A stretch of DNA of 64,000 nucleotides, taken from NCBI RefSeq assembly GCF_947039875.1, contig NZ_CAMRAN010000004.1, positions 1-64,000 on the forward strand. The letters run 5' to 3'. The stretch comes from an uncultured Photobacterium sp. GTDB taxonomy: Bacteria > Pseudomonadota > Gammaproteobacteria > Enterobacterales > Vibrionaceae. The notes under the pieces are model-generated. The model ran no database searches and was not told the origin of the DNA. It saw only the letters and a program-made list of their open reading frames with translations. The translations under genes and the position numbers were made by a program. Positions 52,668 to 62,467 of the stretch are shown here, piece by piece. Positions within the stretch are counted from its first letter, which is position 1; every line of letters starts with the position of its first letter.

Positions 52668-54320
52668 CTATTGCCATTTTATTAATTGTTTATTATTCCA
52701 ATTTTCCTCAAGTGTTGCATATTGTTGTTCTAAAATATGACGCTTTATTTTTAAGGTTGGCGTTAAAATACCATTATCAATACTCCATGGTTCTTTTATC
52801 ATTAGTACGCCTTTTATTTTTTGATGTGATTCAAGCTCTGTGTTTATCTTTTGAATAATAGTTTGGAGTTTTTTCTCGTAGCGAGATTGATCGAATTCAA
52901 CATAGTTATGAGCAACGGCTAATAAAATAGGCGCGGCCATTCCTGATCCTATTAAGCATACCATTTCAAAATTACCCAGATCCATTAAGCGCTTTTCGAT
53001 AGGGACAGGTGAAACAAATTTGCCTTTCGCTGTTTTAAATGTATCTTTCTTACGGCCTTGAATTGTTAAATAGCCATCATTGTCTAAATGGCCAATATCA
53101 CCCGTATATAGCCACCCATCATTATCAAAACTTTCTTGGGTTGCTTGTGGGTTGTTATAATAGCCACTAAATAAGCCTTTACTGCGCACTAAAATCTCTT
53201 TATCTGCTGCAATTTTTAATTCAATACCGGGACCTGCTCTACCTACGGTGCCAATTTTATCACTACGATAAGGATGATTAAGGGTGCTATAGGCAAATGA
53301 TTCGGTCATTCCCCATGCTTCAGTAATATTAAGTCCAATACTTTCATACCAAGATAATAATCCAGTAGATATGGGAGCCGATCCACAGCCGAGCACTCGT
53401 GCGTGATCTAATCCTAATCCTTGGGCTAATTTACGTTTAATTAATGTTGAGACAAGTGGAATTTTAAGCAGAATATTTAATTTAGGTTGTGGCAGTTTAT
53501 CTTGGATCCGTTGTTGGAATATGGTCCATAAACGGGGTACAGAAACAAAAATAGTCGGACGATGCATTTTTACATCATCAATAAAGGTATCGAGAGATTC
53601 AGGAAAGGCGACTTGTAACCCTGACATAATCGAAGATCCAAAGATATAAACGCGTTCAGTAATATGGGCTAATGGTAAATAAGAAAATAACCGTTCATCA
53701 CTTTTTAAGCCAATATGCTCAATAATTTTTTGTGATGACCATACAAATGCGCCATACGTTAACATCGCACCTTTGGGCATGCCTGAGGTGCCCGAAGTGT
53801 AAACGATAGACATTAAATCCGTATCATGATGTGTTCGACGTTCAGTTGTGGGTGAATATTGTTCAATAAGGTCATTGAATTGATACTGACATGTTGGTGT
53901 GCCAGGGTAAGAAAAGGCAATTGTTGGTAGTGTAGGGTGACTGGCTATGACATCATTGACGGCTGCTGGGTTGTCTAATTTTCCGATAATGACTAATGCT
54001 GCCTCACTATGATCAATACAATGGGCAATAGTGTCTGCTCCCGCAGTAGGAAAGATAGGGACGCTAACATAACCCCCTAACATCATAGCTAGATCACAAA
54101 TAAACCATTCAGCACAATTTTTAGAAATCAGAGCAATACGTTCACCTGGTTGAATGCCTAGTTGCTGAAATGCTGTGACCAGACGTTGTGTTTTATCCGC
54201 AACACTTGCGTAAGTGTAATTAACAAACTTACGGTTGATAATTTGCTTTAAATAAATATCGTCAGGGCGCTCATTGGCCCATTTGATGATCATATCAGCA
54301 GGTGTTTGCAATTGAGCCAT
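52668..54320 (-). CDS. AMP-binding long-chain fatty-acyl-CoA ligase
   Basis: The 550-residue protein (ATG 54320 after CGGAG) is an ANL-superfamily adenylating enzyme: the P-loop IVYTSGTSGMPKGAMLTY, PLAHITERVY, the GSAPIS and EAWGMTESFA segments, WLYTGDIGHLDNDGYLTIQGRKKDTFKTAKGKFVSPVPIE and a C-terminal TPTLKIKRH. It resembles the FadD15/long-chain acyl-CoA synthetases with a TLKIKR ending. It activates a carboxylic acid as acyl-AMP, then CoA thioester. It is a single gene; substrate length is not known. Confidence 0.9.
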   Translation of the reverse strand: MAQLQTPADMIIKWANERPDDIYLKQIINRKFVNYTYASVADKTQRLVTAFQQLGIQPGERIALISKNCAEWFICDLAMMLGGYVSVPIFPTAGADTIAHCIDHSEAALVIIGKLDNPAAVNDVIASHPTLPTIAFSYPGTPTCQYQFNDLIEQYSPTTERRTHHDTDLMSIVYTSGTSGMPKGAMLTYGAFVWSSQKIIEHIGLKSDERLFSYLPLAHITERVYIFGSSIMSGLQVAFPESLDTFIDDVKMHRPTIFVSVPRLWTIFQQRIQDKLPQPKLNILLKIPLVSTLIKRKLAQGLGLDHARVLGCGSAPISTGLLSWYESIGLNITEAWGMTESFAYSTLNHPYRSDKIGTVGRAGPGIELKIAADKEILVRSKGLFSGYYNNPQATQESFDNDGWLYTGDIGHLDNDGYLTIQGRKKDTFKTAKGKFVSPVPIEKRLMDLGNFEMVCLIGSGMAAPILLAVAHNYVEFDQSRYEKKLQTIIQKINTELESHQKIKGVLMIKEPWSIDNGILTPTLKIKRHILEQQYATLEENWNNKQLIKWQ

Positions 54321-54590
54321 AAGCACTCCGATTGATAAATGGGTCATAACTTATGATGTTGTTATAATGTTAAATTTAAGCTGTTATGTTCATCATAGTC
54401 AAGCGTGATAATACTGGTTAATTAATGTTTTAAAGGCTTTTTGGAAGAGGGTGTTAACTTAACCTACTGAATAATAATGGCTTATATTTAAGCGGATGTA
54501 TGAATAATTGGGCGTGAACTTATTCAATTTATGCGTCTTATGTGACATAGATAAATTGAATAAGAATATTAGAGAGAATAATAATGATAA

Positions 54591-55862
54591 TTAAGCAGAA
54601 ATATAACGTTGGGATTGAGTATATAATTGTTGATATAGCGCTGTATTTTGATCTTGAATGTGGCAAATAGACAATAAATCCTCAATAAAATAACCAACAG
54701 CTCGCCATTCAATAACGGCAATTTTTTTTTGTTGTTGTGGGGATAAATCATCATAAATAGATGCAGCCCCAAAATCACCCACTAAAATATTAGCATTGTC
54801 GTCAACTAATACGTTATGTGCGTAAATATCACCATGAGCGACACCTTGTGTTTGTATATGGCTAATTACTGCTGTCATTTGTTTAACAATTGTCGCTATT
54901 GCTGCAATTGACAGTGTAAATTCAGCAGGGAATGTGTCACGAGTGCAAGTAACGAATGTTGGCGGTAATCCAAGATTATGATAATGCGCGGGAATTAAAG
55001 CCATGATTAAGGCTAAGTAATTGGGTTCACTCACTTGGGCTAATGATGCCACTAAATTGGGGTGTGCACCTGTTTTTAAACACGCATTTAATTCATCTTG
55101 CGGATAACCGTCAGAGGTAACTTGCCCTTTAAATACTTTAACCGCAATGTCGTTATCTAGTTGATGTGGGTTAGACCGCCATTGAGCCAAAGAGATAACG
55201 CCTGAAGCACCTTGCCCTAATACTTTTTCTAGTTGGTAATCATTTGAAGCAACATAAGGCAGTGAATTAGTAACCTGCTGATGACGATTGAAATGATTAC
55301 CAGAAAAAGCCAGCCATGCTAATTTGGGTAAATCCAATAATTGATCTGGAAAGGCGGTTAATGCATTGGCGGATAATCGAATTAATTGTAAGTTAACTAA
55401 TTTTTTCATTGATAGCGGTAGCGCCGTTAGGGCGTTGCCTGCGAGTGCCAGTTTTTGTAAATGGATACAGTCGCCAAGTGCTTCGGGTAGGGCTGTTATT
55501 TTATTATCGGTTAAGATCAACCAGCGTAATTTTTTCGGCAGTGAACTAGCATCAACGGTGGTGATTTGATTGGATTTAAAGCCGATCATTTCAAGATTAG
55601 GACAAGTCCCTAAAATGGTAGGTAATTCAGTAAAATTGTTATTTGAAATAAAAATAATGCGTAATTTAGTTAGCTGGCTGAAACTATCAGGTAAATGGCT
55701 TAATTGATTGTTGGTTAGATCTAACACTTCTAAGCTGCTCGCAAGTGTTAGTATTTCTTTAGGAAACAGCGTCAGTTGTTCGCTTAACGCTAAATGTGTA
55801 GTGCCTTCAAGTTGGCCTGAGCGTAATTGTTCTAACGTATGCAAAATTGTCTCATTTTTCAT
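54591..55862 (-). CDS. Leucine-rich-repeat protein kinase
   Basis: The 423-residue protein fuses about seven leucine-rich repeats (residues ~40-190, e.g. LEVLDLTNNQLSHLPDSFSQL, LRWLILTDNKITALPEALGDC) to a compact eukaryotic-type kinase domain (~205-423). Kinase elements: glycine loop VLGQGASGVISLA, VAIK-type Lys in IAVKVFKG, catalytic HGDIYAHNVLVD (HGD in place of HRD, Asn kept), and the DFG motif in GDFGAAS. The region after DFG is short and I see no APE motif, so the C-lobe is minimal. No signal or membrane segment: cytoplasmic. Partner and substrate unknown; not in an operon. Confidence 0.85.
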   Translation of the reverse strand: MKNETILHTLEQLRSGQLEGTTHLALSEQLTLFPKEILTLASSLEVLDLTNNQLSHLPDSFSQLTKLRIIFISNNNFTELPTILGTCPNLEMIGFKSNQITTVDASSLPKKLRWLILTDNKITALPEALGDCIHLQKLALAGNALTALPLSMKKLVNLQLIRLSANALTAFPDQLLDLPKLAWLAFSGNHFNRHQQVTNSLPYVASNDYQLEKVLGQGASGVISLAQWRSNPHQLDNDIAVKVFKGQVTSDGYPQDELNACLKTGAHPNLVASLAQVSEPNYLALIMALIPAHYHNLGLPPTFVTCTRDTFPAEFTLSIAAIATIVKQMTAVISHIQTQGVAHGDIYAHNVLVDDNANILVGDFGAASIYDDLSPQQQKKIAVIEWRAVGYFIEDLLSICHIQDQNTALYQQLYTQSQRYISA

Positions 55863-56074
55863 TAGGTATAATTTATAGTGCTATTGTAAAGATTTTAAAG
55901 GGTTAGATCACGACTACTGTACAAGTTTACGATTTCATTTAAATTCATGTATAAATTGATGGTTGTTTAAGCAGTAATTCGAGTAAACTGATACAATTCA
56001 GCCATAGACCATGGTTAGTTATCGGTGAATTACCGCAATGTTATGCGTGTAGAAAAATTATCATTGAGGGTAGT

Positions 56075-56794
56075 GTGTTAAAGAACGTTATTTGTCCAGT
56101 AATGCTAGTGTTAACATCGATCAGTTGTGCACACGCAGAATCGTTATATATCCCATCATCAACGTATGCATCATATCCACCAGCAGGTAGTCGTACTGTT
56201 AGTGATGTTATGAATCGTTATTCGCCTTTTGTTGAGCCTCGATTAAAACGGTACTTTGATAATGTTGGGTTAACTTATCCGCCGCAGAATATTGCTTTAT
56301 TTGCGATGAAACAAGAGCAAAGTGTTGAGCTGTGGGCGAAAGAAAAAGGTAAATGGTCTTACGTAAAAGATTATGATATACAAAAAATGAGTGGTCATAT
56401 GGGGCCCAAAATGCGTGAAGGTGATAAACAAGTGCCTGAGGGTGTTTATCAAGTGTCATTGCTAAACCCTAATAGCCGTTATCATTTATCAATGAAGCTC
56501 AATTATCCTAACGCATTTGATCGAAAGTATGCGCAATTAGAAGGGCGCACTTCACCGGGGAATAATATTTTTATTCACGGTAAGCAATCTTCAGTTGGTT
56601 GTTTAGCTATGGGGGATTACGCGATTGAAGAATTGTTTTTATTAGCCGAAAGAACAGGTATTAACAACATAGAAGTATTGATTAGCCCACACGATCCGCG
56701 AAAAAGTAAATTGCTCGCTGTAAACACGCAACCTTATTGGACTAAAATTTTATACCGCGACATTGAACAGTATGCGAGAAAATTTAATCGTTAA
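56075..56794 (+). CDS. L,D-transpeptidase (YkuD family, YafK-like)
   Basis: The 239-residue protein starts with GTG behind GAGGG and has a signal peptide (hydrophobic VICPVMLVLTSISCAHA). The YkuD catalytic motif is GNNIFIHGKQSSVGCLAMGD, with His and the nucleophilic Cys; upstream VPEGVYQVSLLNPNSRYHLSM is typical of YafK/ErfK-like members. These periplasmic enzymes form or hydrolyse L,D cross-links, or remove Braun lipoprotein from peptidoglycan. Which activity applies cannot be told. Confidence 0.85.
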   Translation: MLKNVICPVMLVLTSISCAHAESLYIPSSTYASYPPAGSRTVSDVMNRYSPFVEPRLKRYFDNVGLTYPPQNIALFAMKQEQSVELWAKEKGKWSYVKDYDIQKMSGHMGPKMREGDKQVPEGVYQVSLLNPNSRYHLSMKLNYPNAFDRKYAQLEGRTSPGNNIFIHGKQSSVGCLAMGDYAIEELFLLAERTGINNIEVLISPHDPRKSKLLAVNTQPYWTKILYRDIEQYARKFNR

Positions 56795-56924
56795 TTATGT
56801 GGGTTTACCCTAGTTAAGCGAAAAACATTTTGTAATACTACAGCGAACCAATATCCTTGAGATGATTACTTCGTGTCAAGGATATTATCGTTGCATAAAA
56901 TGATTAGAACAGAGCCAACGCATT

Positions 56925-57386
56925 ATGCCTAAGCGTAGTAAAGAAGACACAGAGATCACTATTCAGACTATTATGGATGCAGTGATTGAGCAAATATTAA
57001 CCTTAGGTTACGATAAAATGTCGTATACCACCTTGAGTAACCAAACGGGTATATCAAGAACAGGCATCAGTCATCACTTTCCTAAGAAGCAAGATTTCGC
57101 TCATGCACTTGATGGCCGTATCTATCATCTCTTTGTTGATAAGTTGGATTTAACCAGTGATTTGCAGGCATTTGCAACAAGTTGGTCTGCTGCGTTAGAT
57201 GATGAAAGTTTTCGCGCTATTTTACGATTATTATTCCATCATATCTCCTCTGCTGAAACATCACATGAATTTGCTCATCGCGGCATTGAGCGTTTATTTA
57301 CGCTTTGTGAACAACGTTACGGCAAACAAAGTATTGGTGAACTAGAGTGTTTATTAGGACGCTCATTAATTCGTTTAGCACGTTAA
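56925..57386 (+). CDS. TetR-family regulator upstream of the export operon
   Basis: The 153-residue protein has a TetR helix-turn-helix at residues ~15-60 (IMDAVIEQILTLGYDKMSYTTLSNQTGISRTGISHHFPKKQDF). The ligand domain is short (about 90 residues), well below the ~190 residues usual for TetR proteins. It is followed by a terminator and then by a TolC-HlyD-ABC-2 operon in the same direction, which it probably represses. The inducing compound is unknown. Confidence 0.8.
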   Translation: MPKRSKEDTEITIQTIMDAVIEQILTLGYDKMSYTTLSNQTGISRTGISHHFPKKQDFAHALDGRIYHLFVDKLDLTSDLQAFATSWSAALDDESFRAILRLLFHHISSAETSHEFAHRGIERLFTLCEQRYGKQSIGELECLLGRSLIRLAR

Positions 57387-57427
57387 TTATTGCTTATTTA
57401 ATAACAGTAATTTTTTGACTAAATATT

Positions 57428-57455
57428 AATAGCCCACATTTTGTGGGCTATTTTG
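57428..57455 (+). terminator. Terminator between the TetR gene and the export operon
   Basis: AATAGCCCACA / TGTGGGCTATT, perfect 11-bp stem with a 3-nt loop, followed by TTG TTTG-type T-rich sequence. Confidence 0.9.
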
Positions 57456-57602
57456 TTTGTAGGTACAGCTGATATTAATATTTTCGTTGAATAGGCAGGT
57501 AATTAAAATAAAGTAATCTTTTCATTATCTGTTAAAATTTATTAATTTAGAGTATCTGCTCTATATTTACGCATTGGCTGGAAAGAGGTTAAAGGTTCAT
57601 AC

Positions 57603-59018
57603 ATGAAGATTAGGCCATTGATGGTGAAGCAACTCACGATTGCATTATTAGTTATCGTCCCAACGGTACATGCTGCACCTGTTAGTTTTAATGATGCATG
57701 GCATACTGTTGTTACGACAAATGATGGCTTAGCAGCTGATCGAGCCAGTGTTGAACAAGCACAGTATATGCAAGATGCTGCCAGAGATATGTATTTACCC
57801 AAGGTTAGCATTGGGGCGAATTATACGCGTTTAGATCATGATATTAAATTGTCGCCATCAGACATTTTTGGTAGTACTTCTGCTGCACATACTGAAATTG
57901 GTCAAGTGATCAATAATATTGTTTCTAATTCACAATTGAACTCGGCATTGACCTCTAATATTTCTGATCGTGATGTATTTACTAGCTCGATTCGGGCCAT
58001 CTGGCCAATATTTACTGGTGGTCGTATTAATGCTGCTCAAGATATTGCCGAAGGAAAAACAGATCAAGCAAAATATATGTTAGCCATGCAGCAACAAGCA
58101 AAATTTGAAGATTTATCCCGTTTTTATTTTGGGGTTGTATTAGCGAAAAATGTATTACAAACGCGAATTGAAGTGGCGAGTGGTTTAAAACATCATTATG
58201 AAGACGCAATAAAGCTTGAACAACAAGGCCAAATTGCGCGGGTAGAGCGTCTACAAGCGCAAGCAGCTTATGATAAAGCAAAAGTAGAACAGCAGAAGTC
58301 ATTACGTGATTTAGAAATCGCGCAAGTAGCATTAACTCAGTTATTAAAGCAAGCGACGCCGGTAATGCCATCAACAGGGCTGTTTATTAATCATTCATTA
58401 CCACCAATGTCTACTTTTGTTGATAAAACCTTAGCGACGTATCCCGGTTTGCATATTTTGGATGCAAAACGTAAGCAAGCGGGAGGCTTGATAGATGTTG
58501 AACAAGGTAAATACTACCCTGAAGTGTACTTATATGGGGATTATAACCTGCATGATAGTGGCAGTTTAGCCGCGACATTGGCACCTGATTGGGCCGTTGG
58601 CGTTGGGGTGAGTGTACCACTGATTGATAACTCTGGCCGCTCAGGAAAACTAAGTGCAGCGCATTCAATGGTGACACAAGTTAATCACTTACAAGCGCAA
58701 GCACAGCAAGATCTAACGGTATTGGTTGAAAAGACTTACCGTGAAGCGAAACAAGCATTAGAAGAATATAACGGTCTTGCATCTAGTTTAGCACTGGCGA
58801 ATGAAAACAGTTTATTGCGAGAAAAAGCCTTTGGGCAAGGGCTATCAACCTCATTAGATGTCGTCGATGCCGAGTTATTTGTCGCCAGTATTAAAACGCA
58901 ACGTTTAGCTGCGGCTTATCAATATGTCGCGAGTTTAACGCGCTTGCTTGCTATCAGTGGCGAGATGAATACATTTAAAAATTATCAGCAATATCAAGGG
59001 ATCGAGGTTAAATTATAA
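57603..59018 (+). CDS. TolC-family outer-membrane export channel
   Basis: The 471-residue protein has a signal peptide (ending VHAAP) and the repeated alpha-helical/beta-barrel layout of TolC-type factors: long helices with DAARDMYLPKVSIGANYTRLDHD, FDGGxxxxxx-type WPIFTGGRINAAQDIAEGK and, in the second half, DVVDAELFVASIKTQRLAAAYQYVASLTRLLA. It forms the trimeric outer-membrane duct. It overlaps the next gene by one base (TAATG), so the export genes are translationally linked. Confidence 0.9.
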   Translation: MKIRPLMVKQLTIALLVIVPTVHAAPVSFNDAWHTVVTTNDGLAADRASVEQAQYMQDAARDMYLPKVSIGANYTRLDHDIKLSPSDIFGSTSAAHTEIGQVINNIVSNSQLNSALTSNISDRDVFTSSIRAIWPIFTGGRINAAQDIAEGKTDQAKYMLAMQQQAKFEDLSRFYFGVVLAKNVLQTRIEVASGLKHHYEDAIKLEQQGQIARVERLQAQAAYDKAKVEQQKSLRDLEIAQVALTQLLKQATPVMPSTGLFINHSLPPMSTFVDKTLATYPGLHILDAKRKQAGGLIDVEQGKYYPEVYLYGDYNLHDSGSLAATLAPDWAVGVGVSVPLIDNSGRSGKLSAAHSMVTQVNHLQAQAQQDLTVLVEKTYREAKQALEEYNGLASSLALANENSLLREKAFGQGLSTSLDVVDAELFVASIKTQRLAAAYQYVASLTRLLAISGEMNTFKNYQQYQGIEVKL

Positions 59019-59992
59019 TGAGTAAGTTAAAAGCAATTGCAGTGGCGGTTCCTGTTATCGCAGTGGTTGGATGGCTCGGTTATACCTTTTGGCATGCTTA
59101 TCAACCTCAACCTGAACGTATGCAAGGTCAAATTGAAGCTCAGCAATATAATATCGCATCTAAAGTGCCCGGGCGTATTGACAAAGTATTGGTACGTAAA
59201 GGTGATGAAGTACAACCTGGGCAGTTAATTTTTACTATTTTAAGCCCTGAAATTGATGCTAAATTAGAACAAGCACAAGCGGGTGAACAAGCTGCGGGAG
59301 CATTAGCTCAAGAAGCAGAAAATGGCGCACGTATTCAACAGATTGCCGCGGCAAAAGATCAGTGGGGTAAAGCGAAAGCGGCGGCGGCACTGATGCAAAA
59401 AACCTATGTTCGTATTAATAACCTATATAAAGATGGTGTATTAGCAGAACAAAAGCGTGACGAAGTGTATACCCAATGGCAAGCGGCTCAATATACAGAA
59501 AGTGCTGCTTTCCAGATGTATCAAATGGCTAAAGAAGGGGCGCGTGTTGAAACCAAACGGGCGGCTCAAGAAAAAGTAAAAATGGCAGCAGGCGCTGTTG
59601 CTGAAGTTCAAGCCTATGTTGCTGATACAAAAATAAGTAGCTGGCATAAAGGTGAAGTATCACAAGTACTACTACATGATGGAGAATTAGCACCACAAGG
59701 TTTTCCCGTGGTTAATATTATCGATATTAGCGATGCTTGGGCTGTATTTAATATTCGTGAAGATAAATTAAAAGACTATCAAGAAGGTAAAACCTTTAAC
59801 GTGACCATTCCTGCACTAGGAGATAAAAGCTATCAATTAAAAGTGACCCATGTAGCGGTTATGGGTGACTTTGCGACGTGGCGTGCAACCGACACCGCGA
59901 AAGGTTTTGATATGCGAACGTTTGAAGTTGAAGCTCGTCCAACTCAACCTATTCAAGGGTTACGAGTTGGTATGAGTGTGATTGTTGAGTAA
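59018..59992 (+). CDS. HlyD-family periplasmic adaptor protein
   Basis: The 324-residue protein has one N-terminal membrane anchor (residues ~5-25), then the lipoyl-like segment EAQQYNIASKVPGRIDKVLVRKGDEVQPGQLI, a helical hairpin rich in Ala, Gln and Lys (~75-200) and the second lipoyl/beta-barrel half (TKISSWHKGEVSQVLLHDGE). It bridges the inner-membrane ABC-2 permeases with the TolC-like channel. Compact type, like YhiI. Confidence 0.9.
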   Translation: MSKLKAIAVAVPVIAVVGWLGYTFWHAYQPQPERMQGQIEAQQYNIASKVPGRIDKVLVRKGDEVQPGQLIFTILSPEIDAKLEQAQAGEQAAGALAQEAENGARIQQIAAAKDQWGKAKAAAALMQKTYVRINNLYKDGVLAEQKRDEVYTQWQAAQYTESAAFQMYQMAKEGARVETKRAAQEKVKMAAGAVAEVQAYVADTKISSWHKGEVSQVLLHDGELAPQGFPVVNIIDISDAWAVFNIREDKLKDYQEGKTFNVTIPALGDKSYQLKVTHVAVMGDFATWRATDTAKGFDMRTFEVEARPTQPIQGLRVGMSVIVE

Positions 59993-59996
59993 TGAT

Positions 59997-61181
59997 ATGG
60001 TTGTCTATTCAGCAATAAAAAACGAGTGGCGGACTATTTGGCAAGATAAATGGCTGCGAGCGTTAGTTATTTGGCTACCTGGATTGTTATTTTTGACGAT
60101 GTGGGCGATTTTTGCGACGGGTATAGCACGTAATTTACCTGTTGGTATTGTGGATCTTGATCATAGCCAAATGTCACGCCAGTTAACGCGCTATATTGAT
60201 GCCAGCCCAAGTATGGCCGTGACACGCCAGTTTACCGATGATCACACAGCCAGTGCTGCAATGCGGGCTAATGACATTTATGCGATGGTGGTGATCCCCG
60301 ATAACTATGAAAAAGACGTTAAGTTGGGCCAAGCACCACAAATCACCACTTTTTATAATGGTCAATTTATCTTAATTGGTAAAGTTATTAGCTCGGCAAT
60401 GCTACAAGTTGAAGGTACCTATAATGCTGGTGTCGAGGCGATAAGGAATATGAGTTCCGGTGCGCCAGTGCCCTTACAAGCATTAGGGCAAGCGGTACCT
60501 ATTCGTGCTCAAATAACTCCTTTGTTTAATAGTAATAGCCATTATGGTCAATTTTTAGTTTCAGCGATTATTCCGTCTATTTGGCAAATTCTAATTGTAG
60601 CAACGACTGTGTTGGCATTAGTACATGAGGCTCGTGGTCAGGGGCTGTGGTGTTGGTTAGCACATACTCCGTGTCAAAAATTATTAGGTAAGTTATTTGC
60701 TTATTCTGGTTTGTTTTTAATTCAAGGTGTGCTTTTTTTATGGTGGATGTATGTTGCGCTTGATTGGCCAATGCATGGTCAATGGGGAATATTGATTGTC
60801 GCGCAGCTATTTATGGTGTTTGCTTGTCAAAGTATGGGGAGCTTAATTTATTTTGTAGCAATGGAAGCTCCACGGGCAATGAGCTTTGTTGCCGCTTATA
60901 CTGCACCTGCGTTTGCCTTTATGGGGATCACCTTTCCTGCTACTGATATGCCGATTATTGCTAAAATGTGGCGTGGATTGTTACCCGTTAGCCATTATAT
61001 TGAAGTGCAATTACAGCAAGTCGATTATGGTAGTGGTTGGTATCAAGCTTTCCATCAATTGGTGGTATTAAGTAGCTTTATTTGCGCTTTATTTTTAGCG
61101 ATGGGATTAATGTTAGTTCGTCGTAAAAAAGCATTGGTGACTATGGGCACTGTCGCGGGAGATCATCATGAGTTGGGGTGA
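59997..61181 (+). CDS. ABC-2 type permease, first of a pair
   Basis: The 394-residue protein begins with one membrane helix (WLRALVIWLPGLLFLTMWAIFA), a ~150-residue periplasmic domain (LPVGIVDLDHSQMSRQLTRYIDASPS ... VVIPDNYEKDVKLG) and five further helices, the ABC2_membrane_3 architecture of YhhJ/YbhS/YbhR. I start at ATG 59997, 5 bases after the previous stop. Normally two such permeases pair with an ATPase; none is encoded here. Confidence 0.85.
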   Translation: MVVYSAIKNEWRTIWQDKWLRALVIWLPGLLFLTMWAIFATGIARNLPVGIVDLDHSQMSRQLTRYIDASPSMAVTRQFTDDHTASAAMRANDIYAMVVIPDNYEKDVKLGQAPQITTFYNGQFILIGKVISSAMLQVEGTYNAGVEAIRNMSSGAPVPLQALGQAVPIRAQITPLFNSNSHYGQFLVSAIIPSIWQILIVATTVLALVHEARGQGLWCWLAHTPCQKLLGKLFAYSGLFLIQGVLFLWWMYVALDWPMHGQWGILIVAQLFMVFACQSMGSLIYFVAMEAPRAMSFVAAYTAPAFAFMGITFPATDMPIIAKMWRGLLPVSHYIEVQLQQVDYGSGWYQAFHQLVVLSSFICALFLAMGLMLVRRKKALVTMGTVAGDHHELG

Positions 61182-62319
61182 TTTATTTAAACATGAATTA
61201 AAAGCCATTTTCAGTAATTTTTCATTGGTATTTACTGTCTTTGGTGGGGTTGTTTTTTATTCATTTTTATATCCTTTACCTTATATAAATGAATTACCAC
61301 GAGAACAACGGGTGGCAGTGGTTAATCTTGATCATAGCCAAATGAGTCGTGAGTTAATTAGAATGGCGAATGCCACGCCACAAGTTCATATTACAGAACG
61401 GCTTGGCAGTATTCATGCCGCGGCAGTTGCGTTAGAAGATCGGCAAGTGGATGGTATTTTGGTGATCCCTGAACATTTTTATCGGGATGTGATGATGGAA
61501 ACCAGCCCAACATTGGCCTATGCTGGTAATGCTGCCTTATTCTTAGTTTATGGTACGGTGGTTGAAGGCTTAAATGATGCCGGCAATGGCTTAGCCATTA
61601 AAGCCAAAATAAACCGTATGATGTTAACCGGAGATGGTGTAGTTGAGGCAACTCAGCATGCGACAGCCATGAAGCTTAATATGCGGCCAGTATTTAATGT
61701 CACCATGGGCTACATCAATTATGTTGTACCTGCCGTTTTTGTGTTGATTCTACATCAAACTCTGTTAATTGGGGTTGGAATGATGGGAGCTACAGAGAAT
61801 GAAGCGCGCGCTGCGGGTAAAACCGGATATTGGGCGCAGTATCCAATTTGGATGGTAATGACGGTACGCGCATGTTTATTTTGTTTGATTTATTTACCTT
61901 TAGTGATGTATTACTTTGGTTTTAGTTATGTTTATTACGGTGTGAATCGGTTGGCATCAATAGGTGACTTGATCATGATGACGATCCCATTTTTATTAGC
62001 CGTTATCATGCTTGGTATGGTATTGGGCCAATTATTACCACGTTGTGAATTAGTCACATTAGTCGTACTTCTGAGCTCGTTACCACTGGTATTTAGTGCT
62101 GGATTTATTTGGCCACCGTCAGCAATACCTACAGCGATTAACTATATTGCGCAACTTGCACCTTCAACTGCGGCAATTAATGGTTTTCTTGGACTTAATC
62201 AACTTGGTGCGACATTTGCTCAAGAAATAGATCGTTGGGGACAGCTATGGTTACAGTTTATTGGTTTTGCAGGGATTAGTTATTGGTTAATGCGATGTTC
62301 ACGACGAATAATTAAATAA
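61168..62319 (+). CDS. ABC-2 type permease, second of a pair
   Basis: The 383-residue protein overlaps the previous gene by 14 bases and has the same architecture: one N-terminal helix, a periplasmic domain with VAVVNLDHSQMSRELIRMANATP and VIPEHFYRDVM, and about five C-terminal helices. The shared VDLDHSQMSR/VNLDHSQMSR segment shows that the two permeases arose by duplication. They most likely form a heterodimer. Confidence 0.85.
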   Translation: MSWGDLFKHELKAIFSNFSLVFTVFGGVVFYSFLYPLPYINELPREQRVAVVNLDHSQMSRELIRMANATPQVHITERLGSIHAAAVALEDRQVDGILVIPEHFYRDVMMETSPTLAYAGNAALFLVYGTVVEGLNDAGNGLAIKAKINRMMLTGDGVVEATQHATAMKLNMRPVFNVTMGYINYVVPAVFVLILHQTLLIGVGMMGATENEARAAGKTGYWAQYPIWMVMTVRACLFCLIYLPLVMYYFGFSYVYYGVNRLASIGDLIMMTIPFLLAVIMLGMVLGQLLPRCELVTLVVLLSSLPLVFSAGFIWPPSAIPTAINYIAQLAPSTAAINGFLGLNQLGATFAQEIDRWGQLWLQFIGFAGISYWLMRCSRRIIK

Positions 62320-62350
62320 TAAAAAAGAGCATTTAGGTGCTCTTTTTTTT
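62320..62350 (+). terminator. Terminator of the export operon
   Basis: AAAAAGAGCA / TGCTCTTTTT with a 6-nt loop and eight T, directly after the last permease stop. Confidence 0.95.
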
Positions 62351-62467
62351 GCATTTAAATATACGCTGTTTTATATTGGCGCTAGTTGCGTAAATAAGAT
62401 GTGGCAAATGTTAAAATTACAGCCACACTTAGTAAGTTGAATGAGACTTTAATAGTAGGAGATTGTC

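Noticed and set aside
55366-55569. Plus-strand frame inside the LRR kinase gene
   Set aside because: Antisense to leucine-rich repeats; repetitive codons cause the open frame.
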